A stretch of 64,000 bases of DNA from Myroides sp. NP-2. GTDB taxonomy: Bacteria > Bacteroidota > Bacteroidia > Flavobacteriales > Flavobacteriaceae. The stretch is from positions 248,001 to 312,000 of the forward strand of contig NZ_JACHTD010000002.1 in assembly GCF_014145665.1 (NCBI RefSeq), read 5' to 3'. The position numbers and the translations under genes were made by a program. The number at the start of each line of letters is the position of its first letter. Position 1 is the first letter of the stretch. The notes beneath the pieces were generated by a model. The model was not told the origin of the DNA, searched no databases, and saw only the letters and a program-made list of their open reading frames with translations. Positions 1 through 8,608 of the stretch are shown here, piece after piece.

Positions 1-190
1 GCAAGGTCTCAGCTACAGGGCAGTTAGGCGAAGTTAAAGTCATTAAAATCTTCACGTCATTTGTTTCATTGACAAATACGTCGTAAATCAAACCCAATTC
101 ATAAATATCAACTGGAATTTCGGGATCGTAAATTGTTTTCAACATTTTAACAATATTCTCTCCTAATTGTTGTACGTCTATTTCTTCCAT
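1..190 (-). CDS. sufT: SUF-associated MIP18/DUF59 family protein, 3' end outside window
   Basis: The first 63 codons are visible, from an ATG at 190, and the gene runs off the left edge. The protein begins MEEIDVQQLGENIVKMLKTI and continues with a DPEIPVDIYELGLIYDV segment and a T-S-P-N-C-P motif, the hallmark of MIP18/DUF59 proteins with their conserved cysteine. Relatives assist maturation of iron-sulfur proteins and commonly close SUF operons. It lies 27 nt after the sufE stop, so it is probably co-transcribed with sufS and sufE. Family assignment is good; the precise role (SufT-like maturation factor) is inferred from context. Confidence 0.85.
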   Translation of the reverse strand, partial: MEEIDVQQLGENIVKMLKTIYDPEIPVDIYELGLIYDVFVNETNDVKILMTLTSPNCPVAETL

Positions 191-217
191 ACTAAAACTC
201 TTTCTTTTAATTAAAAA

Positions 218-634
218 TTACTTGGCTTGAAACGCCAAAGCGTACATGCGAATTTGTTTGATCATAGAAACCAATCCATTTGCGCGTGTGGGTGATAAAT
301 GTTCTTTCAATCCAATTTCGTCAATAAAAGACAAATCGGCTTCTACGATGTCTTTTGGATGTTGATTGGAAAAAACACGAATTAAAATAGCAATAATTCC
401 CTTGGTAAGAATGGCATCACTATTGGCTGTAAATACAATATTACCTTCTATATTTTCAGCGTGCAGCCACACTTGGGATTGACAACCTTTGATTAAGTTT
501 TCCTCTACTTGGTATTGTGCATCAATAATAGGAAGTGTTTTCCCTAATTCAATGATATACTCATAGCGTTGCATCCAATCCTCAAACATAGAGAATTCAT
601 CTATTATCTCTTCTTGTGCTTCTCTTATCGTCAT
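218..634 (-). CDS. sufE: Cysteine desulfuration protein SufE
   Basis: A 138-aa SufE/CsdE-type sulfur acceptor. SufE takes persulfide sulfur from the SufS cysteine desulfurase, stimulates that enzyme and hands sulfur to the SufBCD scaffold in the cytosol. The acceptor cysteine is visible in the motif NLIKGCQSQVW at about residue 51, and the length is normal for the family. The ATG at 634 (MTIREAQEEI) lies 22 nt after the sufS stop, indicating an operon. Its SufBCD partners are encoded about 35 kb away in this window instead of directly upstream. Confidence 0.95.
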   Translation of the reverse strand: MTIREAQEEIIDEFSMFEDWMQRYEYIIELGKTLPIIDAQYQVEENLIKGCQSQVWLHAENIEGNIVFTANSDAILTKGIIAILIRVFSNQHPKDIVEADLSFIDEIGLKEHLSPTRANGLVSMIKQIRMYALAFQAK

Positions 635-656
635 ATTTTTCTTATTTCAATTTGCT

Positions 657-1871
657 TTATGACAGCATTTGCTTGGCTTTTTTAACGGCTTCCACCAAGA
701 TGTCAATTTCTTCTTTTGTATTGTAAAAACTAAATGAAGCTCTAATGGTACCCGGGATACCAAAGAAATCCATAATAGGTTGCGTACAGTGATGTCCTGT
801 TCGCACGGCAACGCCAAGTTTATCGACAATTACCCCTACATCATAAGGGTGTAAACCCTCTAGATTAAAGGAAATAACTGAAGTTTTATCAGCTGCAGTC
901 CCCACGATGTAAAGGCCTTCAATTTCGAGTAAGCGTTGTGTTCCATACTTCAACAACTCATGTTCATAGGCTTGAATATTGTCAAAACCTAAGTTGTTCA
1001 AGTAATCAAGTGCATGACCCAGAACGATACCGCCTGCGATGTTGGGTGTTCCCGCTTCGAATTTATGAGGCAAACACGCATAGGTCGTTTTTTCGAAGGT
1101 CACCGTTTTGATCATTTCCCCACCGCCTTGATAAGGAGGTAATTTGTTTAACCACGCTTCTTTACCATACAAAACTCCGGTTCCTGTTGGCCCACAGATC
1201 TTATGTCCAGAAAAAACGTAAAAATCACAATCGAGCTGTTGTACATCGGGTTTAATATGTGGTGTTGCTTGAGCTCCATCAATTAAAACTGCGGCGCCGA
1301 CAGCATGTGCTTTGGCAATCATCTCCTTAATCGGGTTGATTGTTCCCAAGGCATTCGATATATGCGTAATAGCCAATACTTTCGTATTAGGGCTTAACAA
1401 GGCGTCAAATTCTTCCTGAATCAATTCGCCTTTTTTGTTCATTGGAATGACTTTGAGCGTAGCGCCAGAACGCTCGCAAGCGAACTGCCAAGGCACGATA
1501 TTCGAATGGTGTTCCATCGCAGAAATCAAAACTTCATCGCCCTCCTTTAACAAAGCACCGAAGCCATGAGCCACTAAGTTGATGCCAAATGTCGTTCCTG
1601 GTGTAAAAATAATCTCTCGATCTTCTTTGGCATTGATATGTTGTTGCACTTTTTTTCTCGATTCTTCGTATGCATCAGTAGCCAATTGACTCAACGTATG
1701 AACACCGCGGTGAATATTCGCATTAATCGTCTCGTAATAGTTTTTGATTGCTTCTTCAACCACTTTGGGTTTTTGAGCTGTAGCAGCATTATCAAAATAC
1801 ACCAAAGGCTTTCCATTTACTTGTTGTTGCAAGATTGGAAAATCATCTCTAACTGCTTTTATATCGAACAT
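657..1871 (-). CDS. sufS: Cysteine desulfurase SufS
   Basis: A 404-aa PLP-dependent group II cysteine desulfurase that converts L-cysteine to L-alanine and an enzyme-bound persulfide for Fe-S cluster assembly. The PLP-binding lysine is K224 in SGHKICGPTGTG. Upstream are the cofactor motif around TPGTTFGINLV and the MEHHSN histidine loop. The persulfide cysteine is C362 in RTGHHCTQP, a group II-type active-site context that works with SufE. The ATG at 1871 follows a Bacteroidetes -7 element. sufE and sufT follow closely. A separate promoter fits the fact that sufABCD sit far away at 35.9-40.0 kb. Confidence 0.96.
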   Translation of the reverse strand: MFDIKAVRDDFPILQQQVNGKPLVYFDNAATAQKPKVVEEAIKNYYETINANIHRGVHTLSQLATDAYEESRKKVQQHINAKEDREIIFTPGTTFGINLVAHGFGALLKEGDEVLISAMEHHSNIVPWQFACERSGATLKVIPMNKKGELIQEEFDALLSPNTKVLAITHISNALGTINPIKEMIAKAHAVGAAVLIDGAQATPHIKPDVQQLDCDFYVFSGHKICGPTGTGVLYGKEAWLNKLPPYQGGGEMIKTVTFEKTTYACLPHKFEAGTPNIAGGIVLGHALDYLNNLGFDNIQAYEHELLKYGTQRLLEIEGLYIVGTAADKTSVISFNLEGLHPYDVGVIVDKLGVAVRTGHHCTQPIMDFFGIPGTIRASFSFYNTKEEIDILVEAVKKAKQMLS

Positions 1872-1900
1872 AATCTGTCTTTTTTAATCAAAATTATAGA

Positions 1901-1908
1901 CAAAGATA
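1901..1908 (-). promoter_or_regulatory. Putative -7 element for sufS-sufE-sufT
   Basis: On the minus strand this reads TATCTTTG, matching the Bacteroidetes TAnnTTTG element, about 30 nt before the sufS ATG. No well-spaced -33 TTG is evident (one lies about 25 nt upstream), so the call rests on the -7 motif and position. Confidence 0.5.
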
Positions 1909-2215
1909 GTGAATCCCATTTGTTTGCAGAAAACAATCTATTCGCAATACAATACTGCATTTATTAAAAAATAGCTGTATTATTTACTAAAACACCCTAT
2001 ACCTTTTACTTCTAAAAGAGGAAAAGTAGAAACTCTACGGCTAAATACCTTAAATGCAACACCTAAGGATTTTAGCTTTTAATTTAATATTTAGCTTTTT
2101 CTTCACAAAAGATAGCGTCCTCTTCCCTTTTTCTATCGCTTTTTCACCTCGTATACTTTAAACAAATTCGCCTAGTTTTTATAGGACATGCGTCCATAGT
2201 GAGTCCATTATAAGT

Positions 2216-2261
2216 CCATAGTGCGTCTATTAAAATGGCCATTTTAATAGACGCACTATGG
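2216..2261. repeat. Perfect 46-bp palindrome
   Basis: Bases 2216-2238 are the exact reverse complement of 2239-2261, with no spacer. The half-site is CCATAGTGCGTCTATTAAAA plus TGG. Just to the left are degenerate partial copies (GTCCATAGTGAGTCCATTATAAGTCCATAG, 2193-2222). It sits in a gene-free stretch (1909-2325) between the M48 peptidase terminator and the sufS promoter. It lacks a following T-run, so it is not an obvious intrinsic terminator. Function unknown; a recombination site, protein-binding site or small mobile palindrome are possible. Confidence 0.85.
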
Positions 2262-2325
2262 AGGCAGAACGCTTGTATTATGTAGTCAACCTACAGTTAT
2301 TCCGTTTAAGTCTAATCGTAAAGCC

Positions 2326-2358
2326 AAAAAAAAAAGAGTGCCCTTATGGAGCACTCTT
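2326..2358 (-). terminator. Intrinsic terminator of the M48 peptidase gene
   Basis: An 8-bp stem (AAGAGTGC at 2334-2341 with GCACTCTT at 2351-2358) is followed on the minus strand by a run of at least eight T (2326-2333). It lies 25 nt past the M48 stop codon. T residues also follow on the plus strand, so it could work both ways. Confidence 0.85.
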
Positions 2359-2382
2359 TTTTACTTTCTTATGCAGAAAAGA

Positions 2383-3180
2383 CTATTTTTTTGCGTCTTT
2401 TTTAATTTTTTCTTCTACGCGTTTTACGCGTTTTTCACTGTCTGGGTGACTAGCTGAAATTTTAGCTCCTAATGATTTGTCTGCTCCGTATTCTTTTTCC
2501 ATGTCAGCGAATTTTTGGAATCCATCAGCCAAAGCTTGTGGATCTTTCCCATTCGCCACTAAAAACTTGTACGAATAATCATCTGAATCCGTTTCTTGTT
2601 TACGCGAGAAAGAAGCTCCCATCAATTTTTCTGACATCCCTCCTAAATCCGAATTCATCAGGTCTGCCACAGTTCCTTTAGTAGAACCTACATACTTTGT
2701 TGCTGCCTCTGCTAATAAAATTTGCTTATAGGCATTTTTGGTGTGCTCTAATTTCACGTGTCCGATCTCATGGCCGATTATCGCTAATAATTCGTCATCT
2801 GTCATGATGTCCATCAAGGAAGAGAATACACGGATACTTCCATCAGCACAAGCAAAGGCATTGATATCCGTTACATAATACACTTTGTAGTTTAAATTTA
2901 AGCCATCGTAGTTCTTATATGGCCCAAAAATACGCTCTAATCGCTCAGCATACTCACGCATGTCTTTTTGCTTAGAATTTAGCTCGCAAATCGGATTGTT
3001 TTCATCCATCCACTTGATTGCTTCTTGTGCCGATTGCTTAATTTCAGCATCTGATACAGTAAATGCAGAAACCGCAGTTGTAATAGCGTCGATTTTTTTT
3101 CCGCTTAATTTACCTAATTGCGCCTGAGCCGTTGTCATTCCCATAAATGCTACGGCTGCTGTAAATAAAATTTTTTTCAT
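2383..3180 (-). CDS. Secreted M48-family zinc metallopeptidase
   Basis: A 265-aa protein with a Sec signal peptide (MKKILFTAAVAFMGMTTAQA, cleavage near residue 20). The zinc-binding HExxH motif is at H137-E138-x-x-H141 (IGHEIGHVKLEH). The third ligand region is probably in the ETDSDDYSYKFL segment, typical of M48 peptidases of the LoiP/BepA type. After export it is expected to act in the periplasm or at the outer membrane in envelope protein quality control. The C-terminus (ASHPDSEKRV) is the usual M48C ending. It appears monocistronic, with its own -7 element and terminator. The substrate is unknown. Confidence 0.9.
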   Translation of the reverse strand: MKKILFTAAVAFMGMTTAQAQLGKLSGKKIDAITTAVSAFTVSDAEIKQSAQEAIKWMDENNPICELNSKQKDMREYAERLERIFGPYKNYDGLNLNYKVYYVTDINAFACADGSIRVFSSLMDIMTDDELLAIIGHEIGHVKLEHTKNAYKQILLAEAATKYVGSTKGTVADLMNSDLGGMSEKLMGASFSRKQETDSDDYSYKFLVANGKDPQALADGFQKFADMEKEYGADKSLGAKISASHPDSEKRVKRVEEKIKKDAKK

Positions 3181-3199
3181 AGTTACTTTTTTAATACAG

Positions 3200-3207
3200 C
3201 AAATATA
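3200..3207 (-). promoter_or_regulatory. Putative -7 element of the M48 peptidase gene
   Basis: The minus strand reads TATATTTG, a TAnnTTTG match about 20 nt before the ATG at 3180. A clear -33 TTG is not evident. Confidence 0.45.
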
Positions 3208-3394
3208 CTGTAAAAAAGCAATTCATTGCGCCTGATTTTTTGTCAGAATGACAAAAGCACGCCCCCATATAATCTGCTCTTTTTCAATCTCCCTTTAACC
3301 GTTGCACTTTTTGTCAATTTGTATTTCGATTTTTTTAACATATCCTCAGGCTACCACGACTTTAGCTATAATTTAAAATTAATCTTAATATATT

Positions 3395-3423
3395 TTGTTT
3401 GAGTGTAAAAAACCCTATTTTTG
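3395..3423 (+). promoter_or_regulatory. Promoter of the heme uptake operon
   Basis: TTG at 3395-3397, an 18-base spacer, then TATTTTTG at 3416-3423. This is a full match to the Bacteroidetes -33/-7 promoter and gives a leader of about 30 nt before the hmuT ATG at 3459. I did not recognise a convincing Fur box. Confidence 0.65.
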
Positions 3424-3458
3424 CCTCTATTCAGATTTAATTAAAATAAGAATCCGGT

Positions 3459-4325
3459 ATGAAAAGAACTGCCCTTGTAGTCTTAGTCGCGTTATCAGTA
3501 ATCGCGTGTAAAAACAGCAAAGAAGAGAAAGCTGTAGAAACAACTAACACAGAAGTAACAACTTCGAACGAACGTATTGTTTCCTTAAACGGGGCCATTA
3601 CAGAAACTTTAGTTGATTTAGGTCAACGCAATAATATCGTGGGAATCGATGTTACAAGTACCTATCCAACAGATATGAATACAACAGCAACACAATTAGA
3701 GCACGTAAATAAAATCAATATTGAGGCTCTTCTAGCGTTGAAACCAACAATTGTATACATTGCGAAGAAAGATTTAAACGAAAATTTGAAGAAGCAGTTA
3801 GAAGATGCTAACATCAAAATAGTGGTGATTGATCAGGTGTATTCAGTTGAAGGAACGAAAGCCTTAATCAAAGACATCGCTACGAGTTTAAATCTTACTG
3901 ATTACGAAGGCTTAGTAGCTAAAATTGATCAAGAACAAGCACAAGTAAAAACCTTAGAAAACAAACCTAAAGTTCTTTTCATCTATGCAAGAGGTGCGGC
4001 GAACTTATTTGTAGCAGGAGATAAAACACCAATGCAAAGCATTATTGAATTAGCAGGAGGACAAAATGCAGTAACTGGATTCGAAGATTTCAAACCACTT
4101 ACTCCGGAAGCTTTATTAAACAGCAACCCTGATTACATCTTGATGTTTGACACAGGATTACAAAGTATGGGTGGAGTAGAAGGCGTGTTAAAAATCGAAG
4201 GATTAGACCGTACAAATGCAGGTAAAAACAAGAAAATCATCGCCATGGATGGCTTGTTGTTAACTGGCTTTACGCCGCGTATTGGTCAAGCTGTTACCCA
4301 ATTAAATCAACAGTTATCAGAATAA
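3459..4325 (+). CDS. hmuT: Heme ABC transporter substrate-binding lipoprotein (HmuT-like)
   Basis: A 288-aa periplasmic-binding-protein-fold lipoprotein with a type II signal peptide and lipobox cysteine C17 (LSVIAC). The N-terminal segment RIVSLNGAITETLVDLG and later LKPTIVYIA are characteristic of class III (BtuF/HmuT) binding proteins for heme, siderophore or cobalamin. In HmuT proteins it captures heme after outer-membrane transport and delivers it to the permease. Downstream genes encode a FecCD-type permease, an ATPase and a HemS-type protein, which makes heme the best substrate guess. The hmuU start is 11 nt past its stop. Confidence 0.85.
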   Translation: MKRTALVVLVALSVIACKNSKEEKAVETTNTEVTTSNERIVSLNGAITETLVDLGQRNNIVGIDVTSTYPTDMNTTATQLEHVNKINIEALLALKPTIVYIAKKDLNENLKKQLEDANIKIVVIDQVYSVEGTKALIKDIATSLNLTDYEGLVAKIDQEQAQVKTLENKPKVLFIYARGAANLFVAGDKTPMQSIIELAGGQNAVTGFEDFKPLTPEALLNSNPDYILMFDTGLQSMGGVEGVLKIEGLDRTNAGKNKKIIAMDGLLLTGFTPRIGQAVTQLNQQLSE

Positions 4326-4335
4326 GGAAACGAAT

Positions 4336-5367
4336 ATGCAGAAAAGACTCTCTTTTTATATAGTCACTTTAAGCATTGTCTTATTGGGAATTGCTGTTGT
4401 GTCTATTTTTTTAGGAGTGTATAACTTTGAGGATAGTAGTCTAAACACCATTATAAATTTACTTTTTCATCCTGAAAAGGTAAATCCGAGCGATCAATAT
4501 GTCATAACACATGTACGATTGCCACGAATTATCATGGCTATTTTAGCAGGGGGTGGTTTGGCCTTATCAGGAACAGCGTTGCAAGGGATGTTTAAGAATC
4601 CTTTAGCGTCTCCTGATTTGATTGGAATCACCTCTGGATCCGTTTTATTTGCTTCCATAACCATAGTATTAGGCGCTTTTATTAAACCCTTCATCCCTGA
4701 GGTTCTTCACTATTCGCTTTTGAGTATCATGAGCTTTTTTGGAGCGATCTTAACGATGAGTTTTGTGTACAAAATGTCCACTGTTGGCGGTAAAACCAAT
4801 ATCAGTATTCTCTTGTTATCAGGGGTTGCCATCACCGCTTTATCGGGTTCGATTACTGGTTTGTTGACCTTTATTTCAAACGATGAAGAGTTGAGAAACC
4901 TAACATTCTGGACTTTAGGTAGTTTAGCTGGTGCCACTTGGACCAAAATAGGGATTTTAACCGTCGTAATTGGCGTATCTCTATTTTATTTACTAAATTT
5001 AGGTAAAGCACTAAATGCCATGATGTTAGGCGAAAGAGACGCCAATCATTTGGGCATAACAGTTGAGCGTATTAAAAAGAGAATTATCTTATTTTCTGCG
5101 CTAATGGTCGGGACGATTGTTGCCTTTACGGGAACGATTGGGTTTGTTGGCTTGGTAGTACCGTATATTTTGCGTTTAATATTCAAGTCCAACTACTATT
5201 TTATCCTGCCCTTATCCATACTAGCTGGTGGTATTTTATTACTCCTGGCAGATGGGGTTAGTCGAACGTTAGTTCCCCCGACGGAGGTTCCCATAGGAAT
5301 CTTAACCGCTATCATGGGAGCTCCCGTTTTTATCGCCATTTTAATTAAATTCAAAAAATCACTGTAA
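4336..5367 (+). CDS. hmuU: Heme/iron ABC transporter permease (FecCD/HmuU family)
   Basis: A 343-aa inner-membrane protein with about nine to ten hydrophobic segments. The first is near residues 7-27 (FYIVTLSIVLLGIAVVSIFL). Family motifs include RLPRIIMAILAGGGLALSGT, the FKNPLASPDLIGITSG loop and TGTIGFVGLVVPYILR near the C-terminus, all conserved in the FecCD/BtuC permeases. It is expected to form the homodimeric channel of a heme importer with HmuV. It begins 11 nt after hmuT and ends one base before the hmuV ATG, so the genes are translationally close. Confidence 0.9.
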   Translation: MQKRLSFYIVTLSIVLLGIAVVSIFLGVYNFEDSSLNTIINLLFHPEKVNPSDQYVITHVRLPRIIMAILAGGGLALSGTALQGMFKNPLASPDLIGITSGSVLFASITIVLGAFIKPFIPEVLHYSLLSIMSFFGAILTMSFVYKMSTVGGKTNISILLLSGVAITALSGSITGLLTFISNDEELRNLTFWTLGSLAGATWTKIGILTVVIGVSLFYLLNLGKALNAMMLGERDANHLGITVERIKKRIILFSALMVGTIVAFTGTIGFVGLVVPYILRLIFKSNYYFILPLSILAGGILLLLADGVSRTLVPPTEVPIGILTAIMGAPVFIAILIKFKKSL

Positions 5368-5368
5368 C

Positions 5369-6145
5369 ATGATTGAAGCACTAAAAGTTAGTTTTAAAGC
5401 AAAAGATACTTTCCTTATTAACAACATCGATTTTAGTTGTAATAACGGGGAGTTTATTGCTGTACTAGGTCCTAATGGTGCAGGTAAATCAACTTTTTTG
5501 AGCCTACTTGCCGATGAATTACACCAACCGGGCAATCGCATCTTATTAAAGGAGTGCGAGTATCCTAAGTGGTGTAAAAAAACATTGCCGAAACACAAAG
5601 CTAAATTCTCTCAATCATTCAATACCGACATTCCATTACAAGTTGAAGATGTAGTCATGATGGGACGCTATCCTTATTTTGAGCATACGCCTTCAGAAGA
5701 AGACAAGAAAGCCATTCAACACAGCATGGAGTGTATTGATGTATGCCCGCTTCAACACCGGGAATACAACCATCTTTCAGGGGGTGAAAAACAACGCGTC
5801 CACTTGGCTCGTGTGTTGTCTCAACTCAACAATTCTATAGAGAACAAATTGTTGTTTTTAGATGAACCTCTCAATAACTTAGATGTCTTACATCAGCACA
5901 AAATTCTTGATCTTATTAAAGATTTTACCAAACAAGGCAATACTGCCATTGTTGTCATCCACGATTTAAATATTGCAGCGCAATATGCTGATCGCATCCT
6001 TTTACTCAACAAAGGAGAAAAAGTATTGTATGATACTCCGGAAAAAGTGTTGACACAAGAGACCATTTCTCAGGTGTATAAATTTCCGTGTATCGTAACT
6101 AAAAACCCAGTTAATAATGCTCCATTAATCATATTTGGAGTTTAA
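5369..6145 (+). CDS. hmuV: Heme ABC transporter ATP-binding protein HmuV
   Basis: A 258-aa ABC ATPase that energises the heme permease. Visible motifs are Walker [10 protein letters not shown] (residues 34-42), the signature LSGGEKQRVHLARVLSQ, Walker B LLFLDEPLNNLD and the switch histidine in VVVIHDLN. Length and order fit the HmuV/FecE subfamily. It starts 2 nt after the hmuU stop. The next gene starts 14 nt after its stop if the ATG at 6159 is used. Confidence 0.92.
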   Translation: MIEALKVSFKAKDTFLINNIDFSCNNGEFIAVLGPNGAGKSTFLSLLADELHQPGNRILLKECEYPKWCKKTLPKHKAKFSQSFNTDIPLQVEDVVMMGRYPYFEHTPSEEDKKAIQHSMECIDVCPLQHREYNHLSGGEKQRVHLARVLSQLNNSIENKLLFLDEPLNNLDVLHQHKILDLIKDFTKQGNTAIVVIHDLNIAAQYADRILLLNKGEKVLYDTPEKVLTQETISQVYKFPCIVTKNPVNNAPLIIFGV

Positions 6146-6158
6146 AACTAATATCATA

Positions 6159-7199
6159 ATGAATACCGAAATAGCAACATTAAAAGACCGTTGGGCAAAG
6201 TTAAAGGAAGAAAATCCACGTTTGCGCATTCGCAATGCAGCGGCAGAATTAAACACAAGTGAGATGGAATTACTTGCTACTACTTTAGGAGAAACAGCAA
6301 CGTTGTTGCGTCCTGAAATGGTGGCAATCCTAAGTGAAATTGAATCCTTAGGCAAAGTAATGGCCTTAACGCGTAATGACGAATGTGTACACGAGCGCAA
6401 AGGGGTGTACAGCAATCCTGATTTCTCAAATCCACATGCAGGTTTATTCGTTAATCCTGACATTGATTTGCGCATCTTTTTATCTCACTGGAAATACGTT
6501 TTTGCCGTGGTAGAAGAAACGGGTAATGTTGTGCGTAAAAGCTTGCAGTTCTTTGGCAAAGATGGAGAAGCAATCCACAAAATTTACCTGACAAGCATTA
6601 GCAATGCCGCAGCATTTGACGCTTTAGTTGAAAAGTATAAAGAAGACGTTCAAGAATTTACAGGTAAAACAGAACCCTATATTCAAAACCTAGATGAAAG
6701 ACTAGACGAAGAAGTTGATGTTGAAGGATTTAGACAAGAATGGGAAAGTTTAAAAGACACGCATAACTTCTTCAGTTTGCTTAAAAAATACAATGTTACG
6801 CGCACACAAGCTTTGCGCTTAGCACCGAGTGAGTTTTATGCTAAACCTATTGCAAAAGAGGCTATAATTACGTTATTAGAACAAGCGGCAGCAGAAAAGA
6901 CTCCTATCATGGCTTTCGTTGGTAATCGAGGAAATATTCAAATCCACACAGGTGAAATCAACAAAACGATGTGGCACCAGAATTGGTATAACATTTTGGA
7001 TCCTGATTTCAACATGCACTTGGATATGGACAAAGTAGCACAGACGTGGATTGTGCGAAAACCAACAGAAGACGGTATCGTAACTGCAGTAGAAGTATTC
7101 AATGAAATGGGTGAAATCATCATCCAATTCTTCGGAAAAAGAAAACCAGGTATTCCGGAATTAGAAACGTGGAGAACAATTGTTTCTCAGTTAAACTAA
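6159..7199 (+). CDS. hmuS: Heme-handling/degrading factor HemS/HmuS family
   Basis: A 346-aa cytosolic protein of the HemS/ChuS/HmuS family, built from two homologous halves (about residues 1-165 and 175-346). Each half carries the repeated pattern of N-terminal helices followed by a segment such as FFGKDGEAIHKIYLT or FFGKRKPGIPE. The opening MNTEIATLKDRWAKLKEENP and LRIRNAAAELNTSEMELLA is typical. Members bind incoming heme and some degrade it to release iron. An in-frame TTG at 6135 would overlap hmuV. The ATG at 6159 is preferred because it matches the family N-terminus. It closes the hmuTUVS operon. Confidence 0.9.
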   Translation: MNTEIATLKDRWAKLKEENPRLRIRNAAAELNTSEMELLATTLGETATLLRPEMVAILSEIESLGKVMALTRNDECVHERKGVYSNPDFSNPHAGLFVNPDIDLRIFLSHWKYVFAVVEETGNVVRKSLQFFGKDGEAIHKIYLTSISNAAAFDALVEKYKEDVQEFTGKTEPYIQNLDERLDEEVDVEGFRQEWESLKDTHNFFSLLKKYNVTRTQALRLAPSEFYAKPIAKEAIITLLEQAAAEKTPIMAFVGNRGNIQIHTGEINKTMWHQNWYNILDPDFNMHLDMDKVAQTWIVRKPTEDGIVTAVEVFNEMGEIIIQFFGKRKPGIPELETWRTIVSQLN

Positions 7200-7213
7200 A
7201 CCAAAAATAGTCC

Positions 7214-7250
7214 AAAAAGAGCATCCATCTCACCGATCGATGCTCTTTTT
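7214..7250 (+). terminator. Intrinsic terminator of the hmuTUVS operon
   Basis: A 12-bp stem (AAAAAGAGCATC at 7214-7225 with GATGCTCTTTTT at 7239-7250) encloses a 13-nt loop. The 3' arm ends in five T and lies 15 nt after the hmuS stop. Confidence 0.92.
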
Positions 7251-7423
7251 ATTTGCCACATTCTTTCATCTAATTTGGGAAAGGCCACCAAAAAAAAATT
7301 TGATTTCTCAACAATTTATATCAAAATAAACAAACCCTTCTCGTCTCAATCCGCGACGAATCTAGGTAAATACGGCCTTAAAAAAGTTATTAACAATATT
7401 TGATAACTTAATCTAAAATAAAG

Positions 7424-7454
7424 TTGACATCATAGGTTCTAAATAGTAACTTAG
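7424..7454 (+). promoter_or_regulatory. Putative nrdBA promoter
   Basis: TTG at 7424-7426, a 20-base spacer and TAACTTAG at 7447-7454 (one mismatch to TAnnTTTG). This would start transcription near 7459 and leave a leader of about 140 nt. An inverted repeat TCGTC/GACGA around 7343-7360 lies upstream and could be an operator. No canonical NrdR box was recognised. Confidence 0.45.
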
Positions 7455-7459
7455 CATTA

Positions 7460-7602
7460 TTGAGTTTTACCGATATCCTTATCTCTAAGGAAGTAAAAGC
7501 AAGCGAGTTAAGCAAAAACCGAGTGACATTTCTAGCTGAAACATCCCGTGTTTACTGCCATTACCAAACGCACATCTGTTATTAATTTAAAAATATATTG
7601 CT
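7460..7602 (+). promoter_or_regulatory. Long 5' leader of nrdB, unassigned
   Basis: About 140 nt lie between the predicted start site and the nrdB ATG. They are less AT-rich than the flanking DNA and contain a short hairpin (CCTTA/TAAGG around 7477-7490) plus a near-repeat (CAAGCGAGTTAAGC then CAAAAACCGAGT). I could not match it to a known riboswitch, including the adenosylcobalamin class. It may be a regulatory leader or simply untranslated sequence. Confidence 0.35.
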
Positions 7603-8580
7603 ATGTCTATTTTTGATAAAAGAGTTAACTATAAACCATTCGAATACCCAGGGATTTACCAGTTCACGGAAGCGATCAACAAATCATTTTGGGTACATAG
7701 TGAAGTAGATTTCACGGCAGATACACAAGATTTCCACTCGCATTTGTCGAAAGAAGAGCAATTGGCGATCAAGCACAGTTTGTTGGCTATTGCACAAATT
7801 GAAGTAGCGGTAAAAACATTTTGGGGAAATTTATTTCAACACTTCCCAAAACCGGAGTTTAATGGTTTAGGTGCTACGTTTGCTGAATGTGAATTTAGAC
7901 ATTCGGAAGCCTATTCTCGCTTATTAGACGTATTGGGATATAACGATGAGTTTGAAGCCTTGTTGACTATTCCAGTAATCAGAGAGCGCGTGGAGTATTT
8001 GTCATCGGTATTAGAGAATTCAAATAACAGTACGGATCGCAAAAAATACGTCGTATCGCTTATCTTGTTTTCATTATTAATTGAAAACGTATCTTTGTTC
8101 AGTCAGTTTGCCATCATCTTGTCGTTTACGCGATTCAAAGGTTTGATGAAAAACGTGAGCAATATCATCGCATGGACCTCAGTTGACGAACAAATTCACG
8201 CCAATGCGGGAATCTATATCATCAACATCATACGCGAAGAGTACCCTGACTTTTTTGATGAAGAATTAATTAATCACGTAAATGATGTGGTACGCACATC
8301 AATTGATATCGAAGCGAAAATCTTAGATTGGATTTTCGAAACAGGCGCGATTGAAACGGTAAATAAACATGACTTATTGAACTTTATGAAATTTAGAGTA
8401 GATGAGAGCATGTTGAAAATTGGCTTGAAGAAAGTGTACAATATTACACAGGAACAATATAAACCGATGGCTTGGTTTGAGGAAGAGGTATTCGCTAATA
8501 GTTTAGACGATTTCTTCGCCAAAAGACCCGTAGATTATACGAAGCACGACAAGAGTATAACCGCTGAAGATTTATTCTAA
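7603..8580 (+). CDS. nrdB: Class I ribonucleotide reductase beta subunit NrdB
   Basis: A 325-aa ferritin-fold radical-generating subunit. It supplies the tyrosyl radical to NrdA for reduction of ribonucleoside diphosphates. Likely metal ligands are E67 (AQIEVAV), E97 and H100 (ECEFRHSEAY), E161 (LIENVS), and E196 and H199 (DEQIHANAG). The radical tyrosine is Y104, four residues after H100 as in E. coli Y122. The N-terminus starts directly with the catalytic domain (MSIFDKRVNYKPFEYPG), so there is no N-terminal ATP-cone as seen in some Bacteroidetes NrdB. It is co-transcribed with nrdA 28 nt downstream. Confidence 0.95.
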   Translation: MSIFDKRVNYKPFEYPGIYQFTEAINKSFWVHSEVDFTADTQDFHSHLSKEEQLAIKHSLLAIAQIEVAVKTFWGNLFQHFPKPEFNGLGATFAECEFRHSEAYSRLLDVLGYNDEFEALLTIPVIRERVEYLSSVLENSNNSTDRKKYVVSLILFSLLIENVSLFSQFAIILSFTRFKGLMKNVSNIIAWTSVDEQIHANAGIYIINIIREEYPDFFDEELINHVNDVVRTSIDIEAKILDWIFETGAIETVNKHDLLNFMKFRVDESMLKIGLKKVYNITQEQYKPMAWFEEEVFANSLDDFFAKRPVDYTKHDKSITAEDLF

Positions 8581-8608
8581 TAACCCCTTATAATTGCACA
8601 AAAAAACT

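Noticed and set aside
2258..2449. 63-codon plus-strand frame covering the palindrome end and M48 terminator
   Set aside because: It overlaps a terminator and the 3' end of the M48 gene on the other strand and its translation resembles no protein.
6135..6158. TTG start for the HemS-type protein
   Set aside because: It overlaps hmuV. The ATG at 6159 gives the usual family N-terminus.
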